From: a virus
Length of the DNA stretch: 64,000 nucleotides
IMG/VR virus record: IMGVR_UViG_3300004369_000011
Span: 1-64,000 of that record
Reading direction: 5' to 3' (one strand)
Position 1 is the stretch's first letter; each line of letters begins with the position of its first letter. The notes below the pieces were generated by a model. That model saw only the letters and a program-made list of their open reading frames with translations, did no database searches and was not told where the DNA came from. The translations under genes and the position numbers were made by a program. Positions 17,111 through 25,280 of this stretch are shown here, piece after piece.

Positions 17111-17362
17111 GTGGCGAAAATTCGTATCGCTGGTGAGGTTTTTTCAGGGTATAACAAACCTCGGCCAGACTCTGATGGGGGTAAAAAATCTGCTGTTGCT
17201 GCTAAAGAGGGAGATACTGTGCGTTTAGTGCGCTTTGGAGACCCCAACATGACCATTAAAAAACATATTCCTGAGCGTCGCGCAAATTTTCGAGCTAGGC
17301 ATAATTGTGACAACCCCGGTAGCAAGCTCAAAGCTCGTTATTGGAGTTGTAAGGCCTGGTAG
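17111..17362 (+). CDS. Conserved-type small basic phage protein, 83 aa
   Basis: GTG start lying inside a CCCGTGG heptamer. The C-terminal half, RRANFRARHNCDNPGSKLK followed by ARYWSCKAW, is a motif I recall from many tailed phages near head genes, where the function is unknown. Two Cys in the motif could bind a metal. Strong positive charge suggests contact with DNA or an acidic partner. Confidence 0.75.
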   Translation: MAKIRIAGEVFSGYNKPRPDSDGGKKSAVAAKEGDTVRLVRFGDPNMTIKKHIPERRANFRARHNCDNPGSKLKARYWSCKAW

Positions 17363-17403
17363 GACGACTAGACTCCCTCTACTAGAATTAAAAGAGCAGA
17401 TCT

Positions 17404-17643
17404 ATGGACGTGTCCTCTCACCAGGGAAACCTAAATATCGGTTTGACTCTGGAAGATGAGTTTACGCTTACTCGTATACGTAATGCGGCTACGGAGCTTT
17501 CAGGCAAAGCGAGGGATCAGTATCTGTGGGCCAGAATCTATCGCTTTGTATGCCGTGAAAGAGCGTATAAGGCAGTAGCAGACGAACTGGGAGTGATTAT
17601 TGACACTAATATAAATATATTCGACCAAGAGCAAGCGGAGTAG
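17404..17643 (+). CDS. Hypothetical protein with weak NblA-like pattern, 79 aa
   Basis: Two predicted helices: LTLEDEFTLTRIRNAATELS and a second with VCRERAYKAVADELG. The opening LTLExEF and the position of a basic residue near the end of helix two recall the helix-loop-helix of NblA. The spacing is looser than in the gene at 44537, so I do not call it NblA. It lies directly ahead of the transglycosylase gene (2-base gap). TAGAAT occurs just before the ATG, but too close to act as a -10 box for it. Confidence 0.55.
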   Translation: MDVSSHQGNLNIGLTLEDEFTLTRIRNAATELSGKARDQYLWARIYRFVCRERAYKAVADELGVIIDTNINIFDQEQAE

Positions 17644-17645
17644 AC

Positions 17646-18518
17646 ATGAGTAAAGCTATAACTCCCGCAGAGAGGCAGTGGCTTAATTTAATTTCGTACG
17701 CTGAGGGCACTTGGAACCCCAAGTCAGGACCCCAGTACAACATGATGTTTACAGGGAAGCGATTTAACGATCTCAGGCGTCACCCCGATATTGTTAATAA
17801 AAGTCCTGGTTACGCTAGTAGTGCCGCAGGAGCCTATCAATTTGTAACACCCACTTGGCGTGGGGTCAGTCAGCGAGAAGGATTAAAAGATTTTGGCCCA
17901 AGATCTCAAGATTTAGGGGCTCTTCATCTTATTCGTCAACGCGGAGTGGATCCAGCTCGCGATCCGATTACACCTCAAACAGTTGCCAAGTTGGCTCCCG
18001 AATGGGCTTCATTACCTACACTTCAAGGTCGTAGTTTCCACGGACAACCTGTTAAATCTTACGGAACTTTAATCAATTTTCTTAAACAGCAAGGAGGTTT
18101 TGTCCCTCAGAATGTGGCGCCTGCTGCTCCTCAACTCCCTTCCTCAACCGGTTCAAATCAAAATCAATCTTCTACGGGATCCAGTGAGGAGGAGCGCTTA
18201 ATTGCAGAAAGTCTTAGTCGTTCTTTGTTAGACAGCACGCTTAAATCTTTAGTTAACCCTCAAGGAGCGGCGGTCCTCTCTCGGTTAGCTCCTCCTCCGT
18301 TACCCTCTGCTTCTGAAGAAGAACAAACTACAGCAGATGAAGGAGATACCGAAAGTTTGTTACTTGCACTAAGTGAGCGTTTGGGAGCCATAGAGGATGA
18401 AGTTTTGGAAACTTCTAGGCCAAACCCAGCATCAGAGGCGCTTAAAACGCAAGAACGTATGCAACAGCTTATGCGGTCTGCTCAGCAAGCGTTTCAACCA
18501 GGAGTATCCGTTATTTAA
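17646..18518 (+). CDS. Lambda-type lytic transglycosylase (GH104-like), virion-associated
   Basis: 290 residues. The N-terminal ~150 match the lambda endolysin fold. ISYAEGTWNP carries the likely catalytic Glu near residue 20, then SSAAGAYQFVTPTWRGV and LGALHLIRQRGVD follow in order, and LAPEWASLPT near residue 118. The enzyme cleaves the MurNAc-GlcNAc bond of peptidoglycan. The C-terminal 140 residues are a low-complexity Ser/Gln/Glu-rich extension absent from lambda R. That extension and the place among virion genes suggest a tail- or capsid-borne enzyme that opens the wall at infection, separate from the lysis enzyme at 36046. Confidence 0.8.
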   Translation: MSKAITPAERQWLNLISYAEGTWNPKSGPQYNMMFTGKRFNDLRRHPDIVNKSPGYASSAAGAYQFVTPTWRGVSQREGLKDFGPRSQDLGALHLIRQRGVDPARDPITPQTVAKLAPEWASLPTLQGRSFHGQPVKSYGTLINFLKQQGGFVPQNVAPAAPQLPSSTGSNQNQSSTGSSEEERLIAESLSRSLLDSTLKSLVNPQGAAVLSRLAPPPLPSASEEEQTTADEGDTESLLLALSERLGAIEDEVLETSRPNPASEALKTQERMQQLMRSAQQAFQPGVSVI

Positions 18519-18549
18519 CCGTATAATGTAGAAAAGAGGGCGTTTTACC

Positions 18550-19176
18550 GTGGCCAACTCATTCTTTGGTGATCTTGCCGGAGCATTACCTAAGATAGGG
18601 GGTGCGGTACGCGCTGGCCGAGATATTTTTGACACTGTTGAAGGTAATTCCAAGGGCTTGGCTTTTGATGATCAATATGTCAAAAAAACTACAGAGGAAT
18701 TAGATAGACGAGCAGCGGACACGTTGCAGCAGATTCGCGATGTATTTGCAGAAGTCAGCGGCTTAACGGGTATTGGCACGGCTGACGCTGTTCAAAGTTA
18801 TATGAATCGATTTAAAGATTATTTTGAGCCTACTATTGCTAAATACAGCGAAAATGTATACGGTTTTCAACCAGATGTAACTAAGTCTTATGCGACTGCT
18901 GCTGGGCGTATTGACGATATGACAAAGCAATATAGTTTGCTAAATCGCCCAGGGTATATGGAGATGGCCCGGAACCCAGACACAGTTAAAGTTGACCCCT
19001 CGGCAATTACTAGCATTGCGACAGATTATTACACATCGCCACAGGCGGCTAAAAATTACGATTACAGCGGCCCCCAGACACAAGCTCTGATCCGTGGGCG
19101 GACAGGAGCTATCGATGAAATTGCAAGTGCGTACGCTAATCCTAATGTCAAAGCTTTAATGAACTACAACTACTGA
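18550..19176 (+). CDS. Probable structural protein, 208 aa
   Basis: GTG start 13 bases after a TATAAT-like sequence (18532-18537). Helical with Tyr- and Asp-rich segments; no membrane helix or known family. The start overlaps a CCGTGG element. It overlaps the next gene by one base (TGATG). Probably an internal virion or tail protein by context. Confidence 0.6.
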   Translation: MANSFFGDLAGALPKIGGAVRAGRDIFDTVEGNSKGLAFDDQYVKKTTEELDRRAADTLQQIRDVFAEVSGLTGIGTADAVQSYMNRFKDYFEPTIAKYSENVYGFQPDVTKSYATAAGRIDDMTKQYSLLNRPGYMEMARNPDTVKVDPSAITSIATDYYTSPQAAKNYDYSGPQTQALIRGRTGAIDEIASAYANPNVKALMNYNY

Positions 19177-19478
19177 TGAGTAAGCTCGGACGTTCCAATG
19201 TCGATAGACGTATTGGCCGTCAACTTGGAAAACGTCTGCGTCATGTAGAAAAAGAGCCCCGTCAGTTTCGACTAGCGGGAGCTTTGTTTAACACTGGGCC
19301 TGCAGAGGTAGCCCAGAAACGAGCACGCCAAGCAAAAAGAAAAGCACAACAAATTAATCCTGTTGGTTTAGGTTTTGCTTCGCGTGATACTTACGGACCA
19401 GACGATAATTGGGATGTTGTTAAATCACTCAATAGTATATCCTACCAAGATTACTATACAGCTCAGCAAACTTACTAA
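19176..19478 (+). CDS. Small basic protein, 100 aa
   Basis: Very basic in the first two thirds (RRIGRQLGKRLRHVEKEPRQ; KRARQAKRKAQQ), then an acidic-aromatic tail (YGPDDNWDVV, YQDYYTAQQTY). Its end overlaps the convergent methylase-like gene by 50 bases. It closes the plus-strand structural run. Likely DNA- or capsid-associated; family not recognised. Confidence 0.6.
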   Translation: MSKLGRSNVDRRIGRQLGKRLRHVEKEPRQFRLAGALFNTGPAEVAQKRARQAKRKAQQINPVGLGFASRDTYGPDDNWDVVKSLNSISYQDYYTAQQTY

Positions 19479-20007
19479 CTTGTTTTTCTTGCTCTGTGAG
19501 TGATGGTAAATACAAAATAAATCCAAAAACTTTTGCGTGTTTTAAAGGAGTTAATTCGGGTTCGTCTATTAGTAATTTTGGACGTTCTTTTAAGATACAC
19601 ATAGGAAAATCCAATCCAAGTTTTTGCGTAACAATTAATGCAACCTCTGAAGAGGTTAAAAAAATAATTGCTTGATCAAATTCTTTTCTTAGCCATTTGT
19701 GGTAGGCCAATTCAAGCCAAACACGTTGACTAGATTTACGAAATTGCCTGATTTTAGTAAACAACCTTGTATCTTTAGGTTGTTCACTTTTTAAACTAAA
19801 ATCTCTAGGTGGGTACAAATAAATGTTTTTAGCTTTCCATGTCTGAGTTAAGCCATTATTTTGCCAAGTAAAGTACCTAGTTGCTTGAACTACTTGGTTA
19901 GCGTGCTCGCTTGAGGCCGGATCTAGATCAATTTCTCCACCAAAAAATGCAGCTGTCGTGGCTACAACTTCAGGGGGAGATACAAAGTCTCTAGAAGATA
20001 AGACCAT
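19429..20007 (-). CDS. Dam-type N6-adenine methyltransferase-like protein, motif altered
   Basis: 192 residues from the ATG at 20007, which overlaps the upstream gene. VSPPEVVATTAAFFG, IDLDPASS and YFTWQNNGLTQTW match in order the N-terminal half of phage Dam-like enzymes (PF05869). The catalytic (N/D)PPY motif is expected next but reads YPPRDF here. The family normally methylates adenine in DNA, and loss of the leading Asn/Asp and of Tyr suggests a weak or dead enzyme, or a new binding role. The gene is last in a minus-strand run of regulators at 19.4-22.3 kb. Confidence 0.6.
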   Translation of the reverse strand: MVLSSRDFVSPPEVVATTAAFFGGEIDLDPASSEHANQVVQATRYFTWQNNGLTQTWKAKNIYLYPPRDFSLKSEQPKDTRLFTKIRQFRKSSQRVWLELAYHKWLRKEFDQAIIFLTSSEVALIVTQKLGLDFPMCILKERPKLLIDEPELTPLKHAKVFGFILYLPSLTEQEKQVSKFAELYSNLGRIYY

Positions 20008-20410
20008 TAGCCATTTCGTCGATACGCTGATTAACCTCTTTCGGATCCAAAATGTGCACAGCAATACCCGTCGACTGAACCATCGCTACAAGCGCTAAAT
20101 CTGATTTACTTTCTTTTTCGACAAGTTTAATAATTTTTTGAAGGCTGTCGGCTAGTTCTGTATTCAATTGTTCTTGAGCAATAGAAATATCATCTTCTAT
20201 GTCAGAAACTGTAACGTAACGGCTTTTTTCAGGTTCTTCAGGATTAAACGCAAGAATTCCTTTGCCTTTTATTTTTTTGTTTTCAAAGTACAAACGAGTA
20301 ATGTCAGACAAAATAGTTCGCAAAACACCCGCAGCCATTCGATTTTCAATTTCGCTGCCTTTAAACAGCTGTTTAGCTAGTGCAGCCGTTTTTTTACTGA
20401 AATTAAACAT
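19991..20410 (-). CDS. Hypothetical protein, 139 aa
   Basis: No family recognised. Helical, acidic and lysine-rich, beginning MFNFSKKTAALAKQLFKG. It overlaps both neighbours by 8-17 bases, so it is part of one minus-strand operon with the HTH protein upstream and the methylase-like protein downstream. Confidence 0.6.
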   Translation of the reverse strand: MFNFSKKTAALAKQLFKGSEIENRMAAGVLRTILSDITRLYFENKKIKGKGILAFNPEEPEKSRYVTVSDIEDDISIAQEQLNTELADSLQKIIKLVEKESKSDLALVAMVQSTGIAVHILDPKEVNQRIDEMANGLIF

Positions 20411-20720
20411 TTTTAAAGTTCTCCCAAGCGGAGTTTAAGATTGCGTAAGGGTCGTACAAGAATTTAGAGCTGTTTCGCTCATTTGGATCAAGCCTACAGA
20501 AGTGTTTACCTTCGATAATGCCGTAATCCCCGCCTGAAGCAAGTCCTTGGTGTATAAGCTTGTCCAACGCTACGGTGGGCACAGATAAACGTTGACAGAT
20601 AACCCGTTTAGTAACAAACGCCGTGGTCCGGTTTTGACTTTTGTTGGCGATGAGTTGAAGAGAAACATCAATGCTCTCTAAAACGTTTTTAATGTCTTTA
20701 AGTTCTTTTTGAGGGTCCAT
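20403..20720 (-). CDS. Probable HTH DNA-binding protein, 105 aa
   Basis: The N-terminal 30 residues look like a coiled coil (KELKDIKNVLESIDVSLQLI). The segment RVICQRLSVPTVALDKLIHQ is a plausible helix-turn-helix, followed by a beta wing with a His-Cys pair (GKHFCRLDP). It is first in the 19.4-20.7 kb minus-strand operon. Upstream lie a GGGG-AG-CCCC hairpin and a 12-bp palindrome (20749-20760) that could be its operator. Confidence 0.6.
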   Translation of the reverse strand: MDPQKELKDIKNVLESIDVSLQLIANKSQNRTTAFVTKRVICQRLSVPTVALDKLIHQGLASGGDYGIIEGKHFCRLDPNERNSSKFLYDPYAILNSAWENFKNV

Positions 20721-20748
20721 CGAAAAATAAGGGGCTCCCCATTGACCA

Positions 20749-20760
20749 CCTGGTACCAGG
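20749..20760. repeat. 12-bp perfect palindrome, possible operator
   Basis: CCTGGTACCAGG reads identically on both strands. It lies 29 bases upstream of the minus-strand HTH gene, in a 130-base gap with no gene, which is a natural place for a repressor site. The role is inferred. Confidence 0.5.
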
Positions 20761-20849
20761 CAGGCTGGGCGATTTACAGCGGACCAGAAAGCGCGAAAAT
20801 GGATCCCGCACCCCTAGTGCCAGCGAGGCGCTTCTTACACGCTGACGTT

Positions 20850-21278
20850 TTACTTTAGAAGACGAGAGGCGTGGTGCTCGAAGTCGTCTGAATCCTCTAT
20901 CAACAGCTCGATTAGCTTACAGAGTTTCTGGTCTGTGTCAACCTGTTCTGGTGTGTTCTTAATTAGCCAGTATTTATAGGCATTTAGAAGGTAGAAGTGA
21001 GTCTGTTTAGCTCGTAGAGCCTGTACTTTCCATTTTTCGTAGTCAAAACTCGATTGGTGACGGCTGTTACCCGTATGTAGCTCTAATTCTCTAATTTCTA
21101 CTTGAAGTTCAATATCTTTAATGGTGTACTCCAGAGCAGACACCTTGGCCCGACACTCCTGACTAGACGTAGGAGGTTCGTTGTCGTTGTAAATCCAAGG
21201 GGGTAGGTTCTCGATTACATACTCAGCGTCCCAGAGGCAAGGCTTTGCCGCTGAATTTTTATCACTCGTATAAGTCAT
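20850..21278 (-). CDS. Hypothetical protein, 142 aa
   Basis: I place the start at the ATG at 21278, which overlaps the end of the winged-helix gene; an upstream start at 21347 would lengthen the overlap. Mostly helical, Glu/Lys/Tyr-rich, with no recognised domain. Third gene of the minus-strand regulator run 20.8-22.3 kb. Confidence 0.6.
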   Translation of the reverse strand: MTYTSDKNSAAKPCLWDAEYVIENLPPWIYNDNEPPTSSQECRAKVSALEYTIKDIELQVEIRELELHTGNSRHQSSFDYEKWKVQALRAKQTHFYLLNAYKYWLIKNTPEQVDTDQKLCKLIELLIEDSDDFEHHASRLLK

Positions 21279-21684
21279 TAAGAATGTCTTTAACAAATTT
21301 GTTGTGGTGACCATTGACGGCGTACAGAACGTGCGCCTCAAATTCAACTCGGTTAACTAAATCGAGTTTTTGTAGCCGCTTAAGCTGAGATCTCGTGGTA
21401 GTTACAGACTGCCCAAGGGCTTCTGAAATCTGAGTGATCTCGGCGGGCTGCATAGACTGTAGCTCATAGATCAAGTACCTGAGCTTTTGGATTTTGAGAT
21501 TTCGCTTCTTATTAGTTGTACGGACCTCAGTGATAGTTTTAAAGAGTGCTGATCTAGCAAGAGCTGCTGAATCGCTTTTGATGGCACTCCTTTGTCCGTT
21601 AGCCGGAGAATAAGTTGTCGAGACGCCTCGGAAACTTTTTGAGCCGGGCTTTTGGAGACCCACAGGTGGTAGGGATTTATGCAC
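21262..21684 (-). CDS. Winged-helix transcription regulator-like protein (start uncertain)
   Basis: The C-terminal 75 residues hold KLRYLIYELQS, PAEITQISEALGQSVTTTRS and LKRLQKLDLVNRVEFEAHV. This is the helix-turn-helix plus wing of ArsR/MarR-type regulators. The frame from 21684 overlaps the upstream zinc/HTH gene by over 200 bases. The part before about 21500 does not look like a folded domain, so the true start is probably internal, perhaps at a non-ATG codon. A small phage repressor or activator is the likely role. Confidence 0.6.
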   Translation of the reverse strand: MHKSLPPVGLQKPGSKSFRGVSTTYSPANGQRSAIKSDSAALARSALFKTITEVRTTNKKRNLKIQKLRYLIYELQSMQPAEITQISEALGQSVTTTRSQLKRLQKLDLVNRVEFEAHVLYAVNGHHNKFVKDILNDLYE

Positions 21685-22340
21685 GACCTATCTAAGCACT
21701 TCACCAGAACACAATTTCCAGATCCAACAGGTTTTCTCCAAAATTGCTCGTAAACAAACCTGCGAGTACGCATGTTTTTATCTTCTTCACTCATCCTGCA
21801 AAACCCGTGATCCGCAGGAAGATACAAGTGTTGCTCTGTATCGATACAGTTGCGATAACGCGCAAGCCAAGCTGCTAGGCGCCCTGACTTCCCTCTTGCA
21901 CTCTTGTCCTCCTCCTGGCAAATCTCGCAAGCCTGCAGTCCTACGGGGAGTCGGATCCTCCTCAGGTCCTCTGCGGCGACCAATAGGGGTGCAGAGCGCC
22001 CACAGCGGCAAACCCAGCTAGACGCCTCTGAGTGGTGAACGACGGCCCAATGACCTCTGATTTCTTGGTCCAGAACGACCCCCGTGGGTTCCGTAGGGAT
22101 TTTCGGTTCGAGTAGCCCCAAGTGAATCAGGGACCTTCGGGGGTCAAATCGAGGCGGAAACAAGGATTTTAGTCGTCTTGGAGCTGAGTCTAGCGCACAG
22201 AACGCACAGAATGGGTAGCTTCCCCAACTTTGCTTAGGAATCTTTCTTTTTTTCAATAACGAGACTGACAACCGATTTTCGCTGTAGTCCCCCCTCTTTA
22301 AATAAATTCCGTATCGCAGCGCAAAAATGTTTTTTGGCAT
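21471..22340 (-). CDS. Zinc-ribbon / HNH-like / HTH protein, 289 aa
   Basis: Three parts are visible. CRCG and CEIC around residues 105-135 form a zinc ribbon. VKCLDRSCINPYHL near residue 215 is an HNH-like zinc-finger turn (CxxxxCxNPxHL). A C-terminal helix-turn-helix (LRLTDKGVPSKAIQQLLLDQ) follows. The same HNH-like plus HTH layout occurs in the gene at 46265. With only part of an HNH active site, it may be a DNA-binding regulator or a homing-type nuclease. It heads a minus-strand regulator run. Confidence 0.6.
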   Translation of the reverse strand: MPKNIFALRYGIYLKRGDYSENRLSVSLLKKRKIPKQSWGSYPFCAFCALDSAPRRLKSLFPPRFDPRRSLIHLGLLEPKIPTEPTGVVLDQEIRGHWAVVHHSEASSWVCRCGRSAPLLVAAEDLRRIRLPVGLQACEICQEEDKSARGKSGRLAAWLARYRNCIDTEQHLYLPADHGFCRMSEEDKNMRTRRFVYEQFWRKPVGSGNCVLVKCLDRSCINPYHLWVSKSPAQKVSEASRQLILRLTDKGVPSKAIQQLLLDQHSLKLSLRSVQLIRSEISKSKSSGT

Positions 22341-22508
22341 ACGTATATTAGATATAATTTTCTACAAACTTAAATAACCACCTACAGCGAAATTCCCGTG
22401 CCAAATAGCATTTCAAGGCACTTTTTTTAAGACGCAGCGCATCAGAAACCGTGGCGATTGCAGTGTGCGTAATCTCTTGTTAAACTCCTAGCAACCGTAC
22501 GGAGTTTT

Positions 22509-22679
22509 ATGTCTACTACAGACGACCAGTTCGTAGAAGAGATTTCCTGGGAAGTATTAAGACAGCTAGCTACGCAACTTAATGTGCCTGCTTGGCAGTT
22601 GGCTGAGGACAGTGCTTTTCATATTCGCAATGGTGACCTTGCGCTTAAAGATAAAAAACGACGGGCTGCTATTCATTAA
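22509..22679 (+). CDS. Small hypothetical protein, 56 aa
   Basis: ATG at 22509, begins MSTTDDQFVEEISWEVLRQL and ends KDKKRRAAIH. Two helices with a loop (LNVPAWQLAEDSAFHIRNGD) give it the look of a small helix-turn-helix or adaptor protein. It stands alone between the minus-strand regulators and the fibre genes, with 168 and 73 bases of non-coding DNA on either side. Confidence 0.6.
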   Translation: MSTTDDQFVEEISWEVLRQLATQLNVPAWQLAEDSAFHIRNGDLALKDKKRRAAIH

Positions 22680-22752
22680 CTCTTGACGAAACTTTAATTT
22701 TTTGGGTTCAGTCAGTTAAACTGGGTCTTACGGGAGGGTGCGTGTAACCTAA

Positions 22753-24150
22753 ATGGAGCTTAATTCGCCACCTTGCCTTACGCACGGTTCACTCCCTCGG
22801 GCTTTACACAGTGACAATTTCGAAGGAATTGTTACCGTCATTGAACACATTATCGAAACGGTAAGCGGCGTGGGAACACTCAGCTATTCACGGTGCCCTT
22901 ACGGGTATCCATATAATTTTGAAGGTGTTGTTCGAGCACTAGAAGATTTAAATGTCAGTATTAGTGGCATAGATCTTGGGTTTCCTGACCCCATTGGCAG
23001 CGGTATTGTCGGCGGATCTGGGATTTACGTCGAGTTCAGTGGTGGTTACGGCATTATTGAGAGCCAAATTACTCAGGTTTTGCCTGGTTCTGGCGTAACT
23101 CCTGTTTATAGTGGGGCAAGCACTGTTTTTGATGTAAATCTTCTTGGTTTTGCAGGTGTTGATGTTGTTTATAGTGGCACGTATATTCAAGTGTCGGGTA
23201 CTAAAGATCAAGCTGTAGCCGTTGTAAGTGGTTTAGTTGGAGGAGAAGGTATAACCATTATTGCCAGTGGAGACACTGCTGTTGTTTCTACCGATTTAAT
23301 TGGACAAGGATCTGTAAATTTTTTATACGACGGCATGGGTGTCGGCGTTATTTCTGGACAAGCTCAACAACTTTTAGTCGCAGGGTCGGGCAGTAGTGTC
23401 CGCTCTAGTGGTGACTATCAAATTATTGACATTGGGGTTCTTGGAGGCGGGTTAACAGACGTCGTTTACTCGGGTTCTTTTGTAACAATTGACGGCGGGT
23501 CTGCTTTAGTTGCAGGGTCTGGTACCAGTGTTCGCACAAGCGGTGATTATCAAATAGTAGATATTGGTATTCAAGCCGGATCTAATATGACCGTTATTTA
23601 TTCAGGGCAATTTGTTGGTTTAGCTAGTTCGGCTAGTGCTGGTTCCGCTGTAGTTACCGTGTCCGGTGATCCTGGATTTAACTACATTGGCGGTTCGCTT
23701 TGGTTTGATACCGATCAAGGGCGTCTATTTATATATGCCTCTGGCAACGGTGTGGACGAGCCCGATTGGTATGTAGCTAATGCCGAGTCGTTCGCAATTA
23801 AGAGTGAAGTGCCCCCGTCTGGAACCGGCGGCTTTAATGCCCCTCCTTTAGATGGAACGCTTTGGTTTAACACTCTTATGGGTTCATTGTTTATATATGA
23901 TTTAACTACAAGTGGTTGGTATGAATCAGCTGCGTCCAGAACTCCAGTATATGGAGATGCAGCTCCAGTTACAGCAGTAGATGGTACTCTATGGACAGAT
24001 TCTACAAATAACATTATTCGTGTATGGGATGGCAACCTGTGGGCGGACGTCACTGCTAGCGGCAGTCCTTTTGTACCACCCCCCACACCTTCTGGTTTGG
24101 ATGCTGAAGGTGCAGAAGAAGTTATTGGCTTAATCATGAGTCTCAGCTAA
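22753..24150 (+). CDS. Tail fibre / tail structural protein, 465 aa
   Basis: The N-terminal part contains YPYNFEGVVRALEDLNVSIS, a fibre-attachment-like segment. The middle 250 residues are Gly/Ser/Val-rich and built from near-repeats such as AGSGSSVRSSGDYQIIDIGV and AGSGTSVRTSGDYQIVDIGI, typical of a beta-stacked fibre shaft. The C-terminal part has repeated LWFDTDQGRLFIY-like beta modules. It ends in EEVIGLIMSLS, a tail shared with the two giant fibres downstream. It starts the fibre gene cluster. Confidence 0.75.
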   Translation: MELNSPPCLTHGSLPRALHSDNFEGIVTVIEHIIETVSGVGTLSYSRCPYGYPYNFEGVVRALEDLNVSISGIDLGFPDPIGSGIVGGSGIYVEFSGGYGIIESQITQVLPGSGVTPVYSGASTVFDVNLLGFAGVDVVYSGTYIQVSGTKDQAVAVVSGLVGGEGITIIASGDTAVVSTDLIGQGSVNFLYDGMGVGVISGQAQQLLVAGSGSSVRSSGDYQIIDIGVLGGGLTDVVYSGSFVTIDGGSALVAGSGTSVRTSGDYQIVDIGIQAGSNMTVIYSGQFVGLASSASAGSAVVTVSGDPGFNYIGGSLWFDTDQGRLFIYASGNGVDEPDWYVANAESFAIKSEVPPSGTGGFNAPPLDGTLWFNTLMGSLFIYDLTTSGWYESAASRTPVYGDAAPVTAVDGTLWTDSTNNIIRVWDGNLWADVTASGSPFVPPPTPSGLDAEGAEEVIGLIMSLS

Positions 24151-24177
24151 TCTTTTAGGGCACTTCATCAGACTCCC

Positions 24178-24297
24178 ATGGCCAAACCAAAAAATGTTCA
24201 GCAAATTGAGCTAAAGTGTAAAAAAACAAACCAAGGGGACGGGCGTCACAGTAAACCGTCTCACGGGCGTAAATTGTCTAGAGGGCAGGGACGCTAA
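24178..24297 (+). CDS. Small basic protein, 39 aa
   Basis: ATG at 24178, 27 bases after the fibre stop. Starts MAKPKNVQQIELKC, then GRHSKPSHGRKLSRGQGR. The Arg/Lys/Gly/His-rich tail suggests nucleic-acid or virion-surface binding. It is too short for a family call, but the coding frame fills the gap neatly between two fibre-cluster genes. Confidence 0.6.
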   Translation: MAKPKNVQQIELKCKKTNQGDGRHSKPSHGRKLSRGQGR

Positions 24298-24324
24298 ACT
24301 TAGTAATTAAACTACGGAGTAGTC

Positions 24325-24717
24325 GTGCTTTTATCTTTTATTGCCGAAGAGGCTCTTGTTCAGGGTGAACCTGTAACAATTAGCACAACTGTTTCTGGTC
24401 AAATAATTTCCTTAAACTCGACCACTCCTCGTGGAGCCACAGCTATCGGCGTTTCTTTGGATACGCTCTCAAGTGGGGCTCTCTGTCGGGTAGCTCCCGA
24501 TGGGACAGCTCCTATATATTCTTCTTTAGTTCCTGGAACTACATACTTCGCCAGTACTAGCGGAAACTACTTAGTTGACTATCCACAATTTGTTACTGAG
24601 TTTAATCAACTTGGTTTTTCTAATATTTATCTAACGCAAATAGGAATTTCTCTTACCCCTTCAATTTTAAAAATTTCAACTGCAGAACCTAAACTAGTGG
24701 TTAGTGGTTTCCTCTGA
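24325..24717 (+). CDS. Fibre-cluster beta protein, 130 aa
   Basis: GTG start. Beta-rich protein with EEALVQGEPVTISTTVSGQI near the start and VPGTTYFASTSGNYLVD in the middle. It is paralogous in layout to the next gene (same lengths between GAxxIGVS and PGxxYYxS-type segments). Such proteins resemble small decoration or fibre-adaptor proteins. Function inferred from location. Confidence 0.65.
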   Translation: MLLSFIAEEALVQGEPVTISTTVSGQIISLNSTTPRGATAIGVSLDTLSSGALCRVAPDGTAPIYSSLVPGTTYFASTSGNYLVDYPQFVTEFNQLGFSNIYLTQIGISLTPSILKISTAEPKLVVSGFL

Positions 24718-24753
24718 TAACGTGTAGAATAAAAATATTACAAGGCTACACCC

Positions 24754-25269
24754 GTGGCGAGTAAGTCGATTTTTAATCGAAATTACACCAGCTATCAAGC
24801 TGACGGCACTATAGTCTATCTTGCTAATGGTCGTGGGGTAGTTACTAATCCAACTCCAGAAGTAACATTAACTGCAGGCGCTAATCTTATAGGAGGAGAG
24901 TGTCTATATGCTAGCGGCGCTTTTGTTGTGCCTACCGCAGCATTAAGTGGTCTTGATACTTCTCATTTTTCCGCCATAGGTTTTGCAACTGAGGCTGCAA
25001 TTAACAATAATCCTGTTGTAGTTAATTTAGATGGTGTAATTACTTTAAATTCTGCAAATATTTCCGCCGAATCTGCGTTAATTCCTGGTGAGTATTATTA
25101 TGTTTCAAAATTTCAAGGTCAAATTACTAGATTCACAACGACTTCTGGCTCAGTTACTGGTTCAGGTTCCGATGCTTACGCAGCAGCTGTTACCGTGGGT
25201 GTTGCTTTAACTTCAAATCTCTTAAGTATTGAAATTGCAACTCCAGTTCTTCTTTATAATGGAGGCTAG
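24754..25269 (+). CDS. Fibre-cluster beta protein, 171 aa
   Basis: GTG start, again inside a CCCGTGG heptamer and 23 bases after a TAGAAT hexamer. LTAGANLIGGECLYASGAFV and LIPGEYYYVSKFQGQI correspond to segments of the preceding gene, so the two are paralogues. Likely beta-sandwich; probably a fibre-base or decoration protein. It is followed by a ribosome-binding site and the first giant fibre. Confidence 0.65.
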   Translation: MASKSIFNRNYTSYQADGTIVYLANGRGVVTNPTPEVTLTAGANLIGGECLYASGAFVVPTAALSGLDTSHFSAIGFATEAAINNNPVVVNLDGVITLNSANISAESALIPGEYYYVSKFQGQITRFTTTSGSVTGSGSDAYAAAVTVGVALTSNLLSIEIATPVLLYNGG

Positions 25270-25280
25270 AGGTAAAAATT

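Noticed and set aside
17404-17643. Second NblA gene
   Set aside because: Shares LTLExEF and helix order, but spacing and the YxVR segment are not convincing; left as hypothetical.
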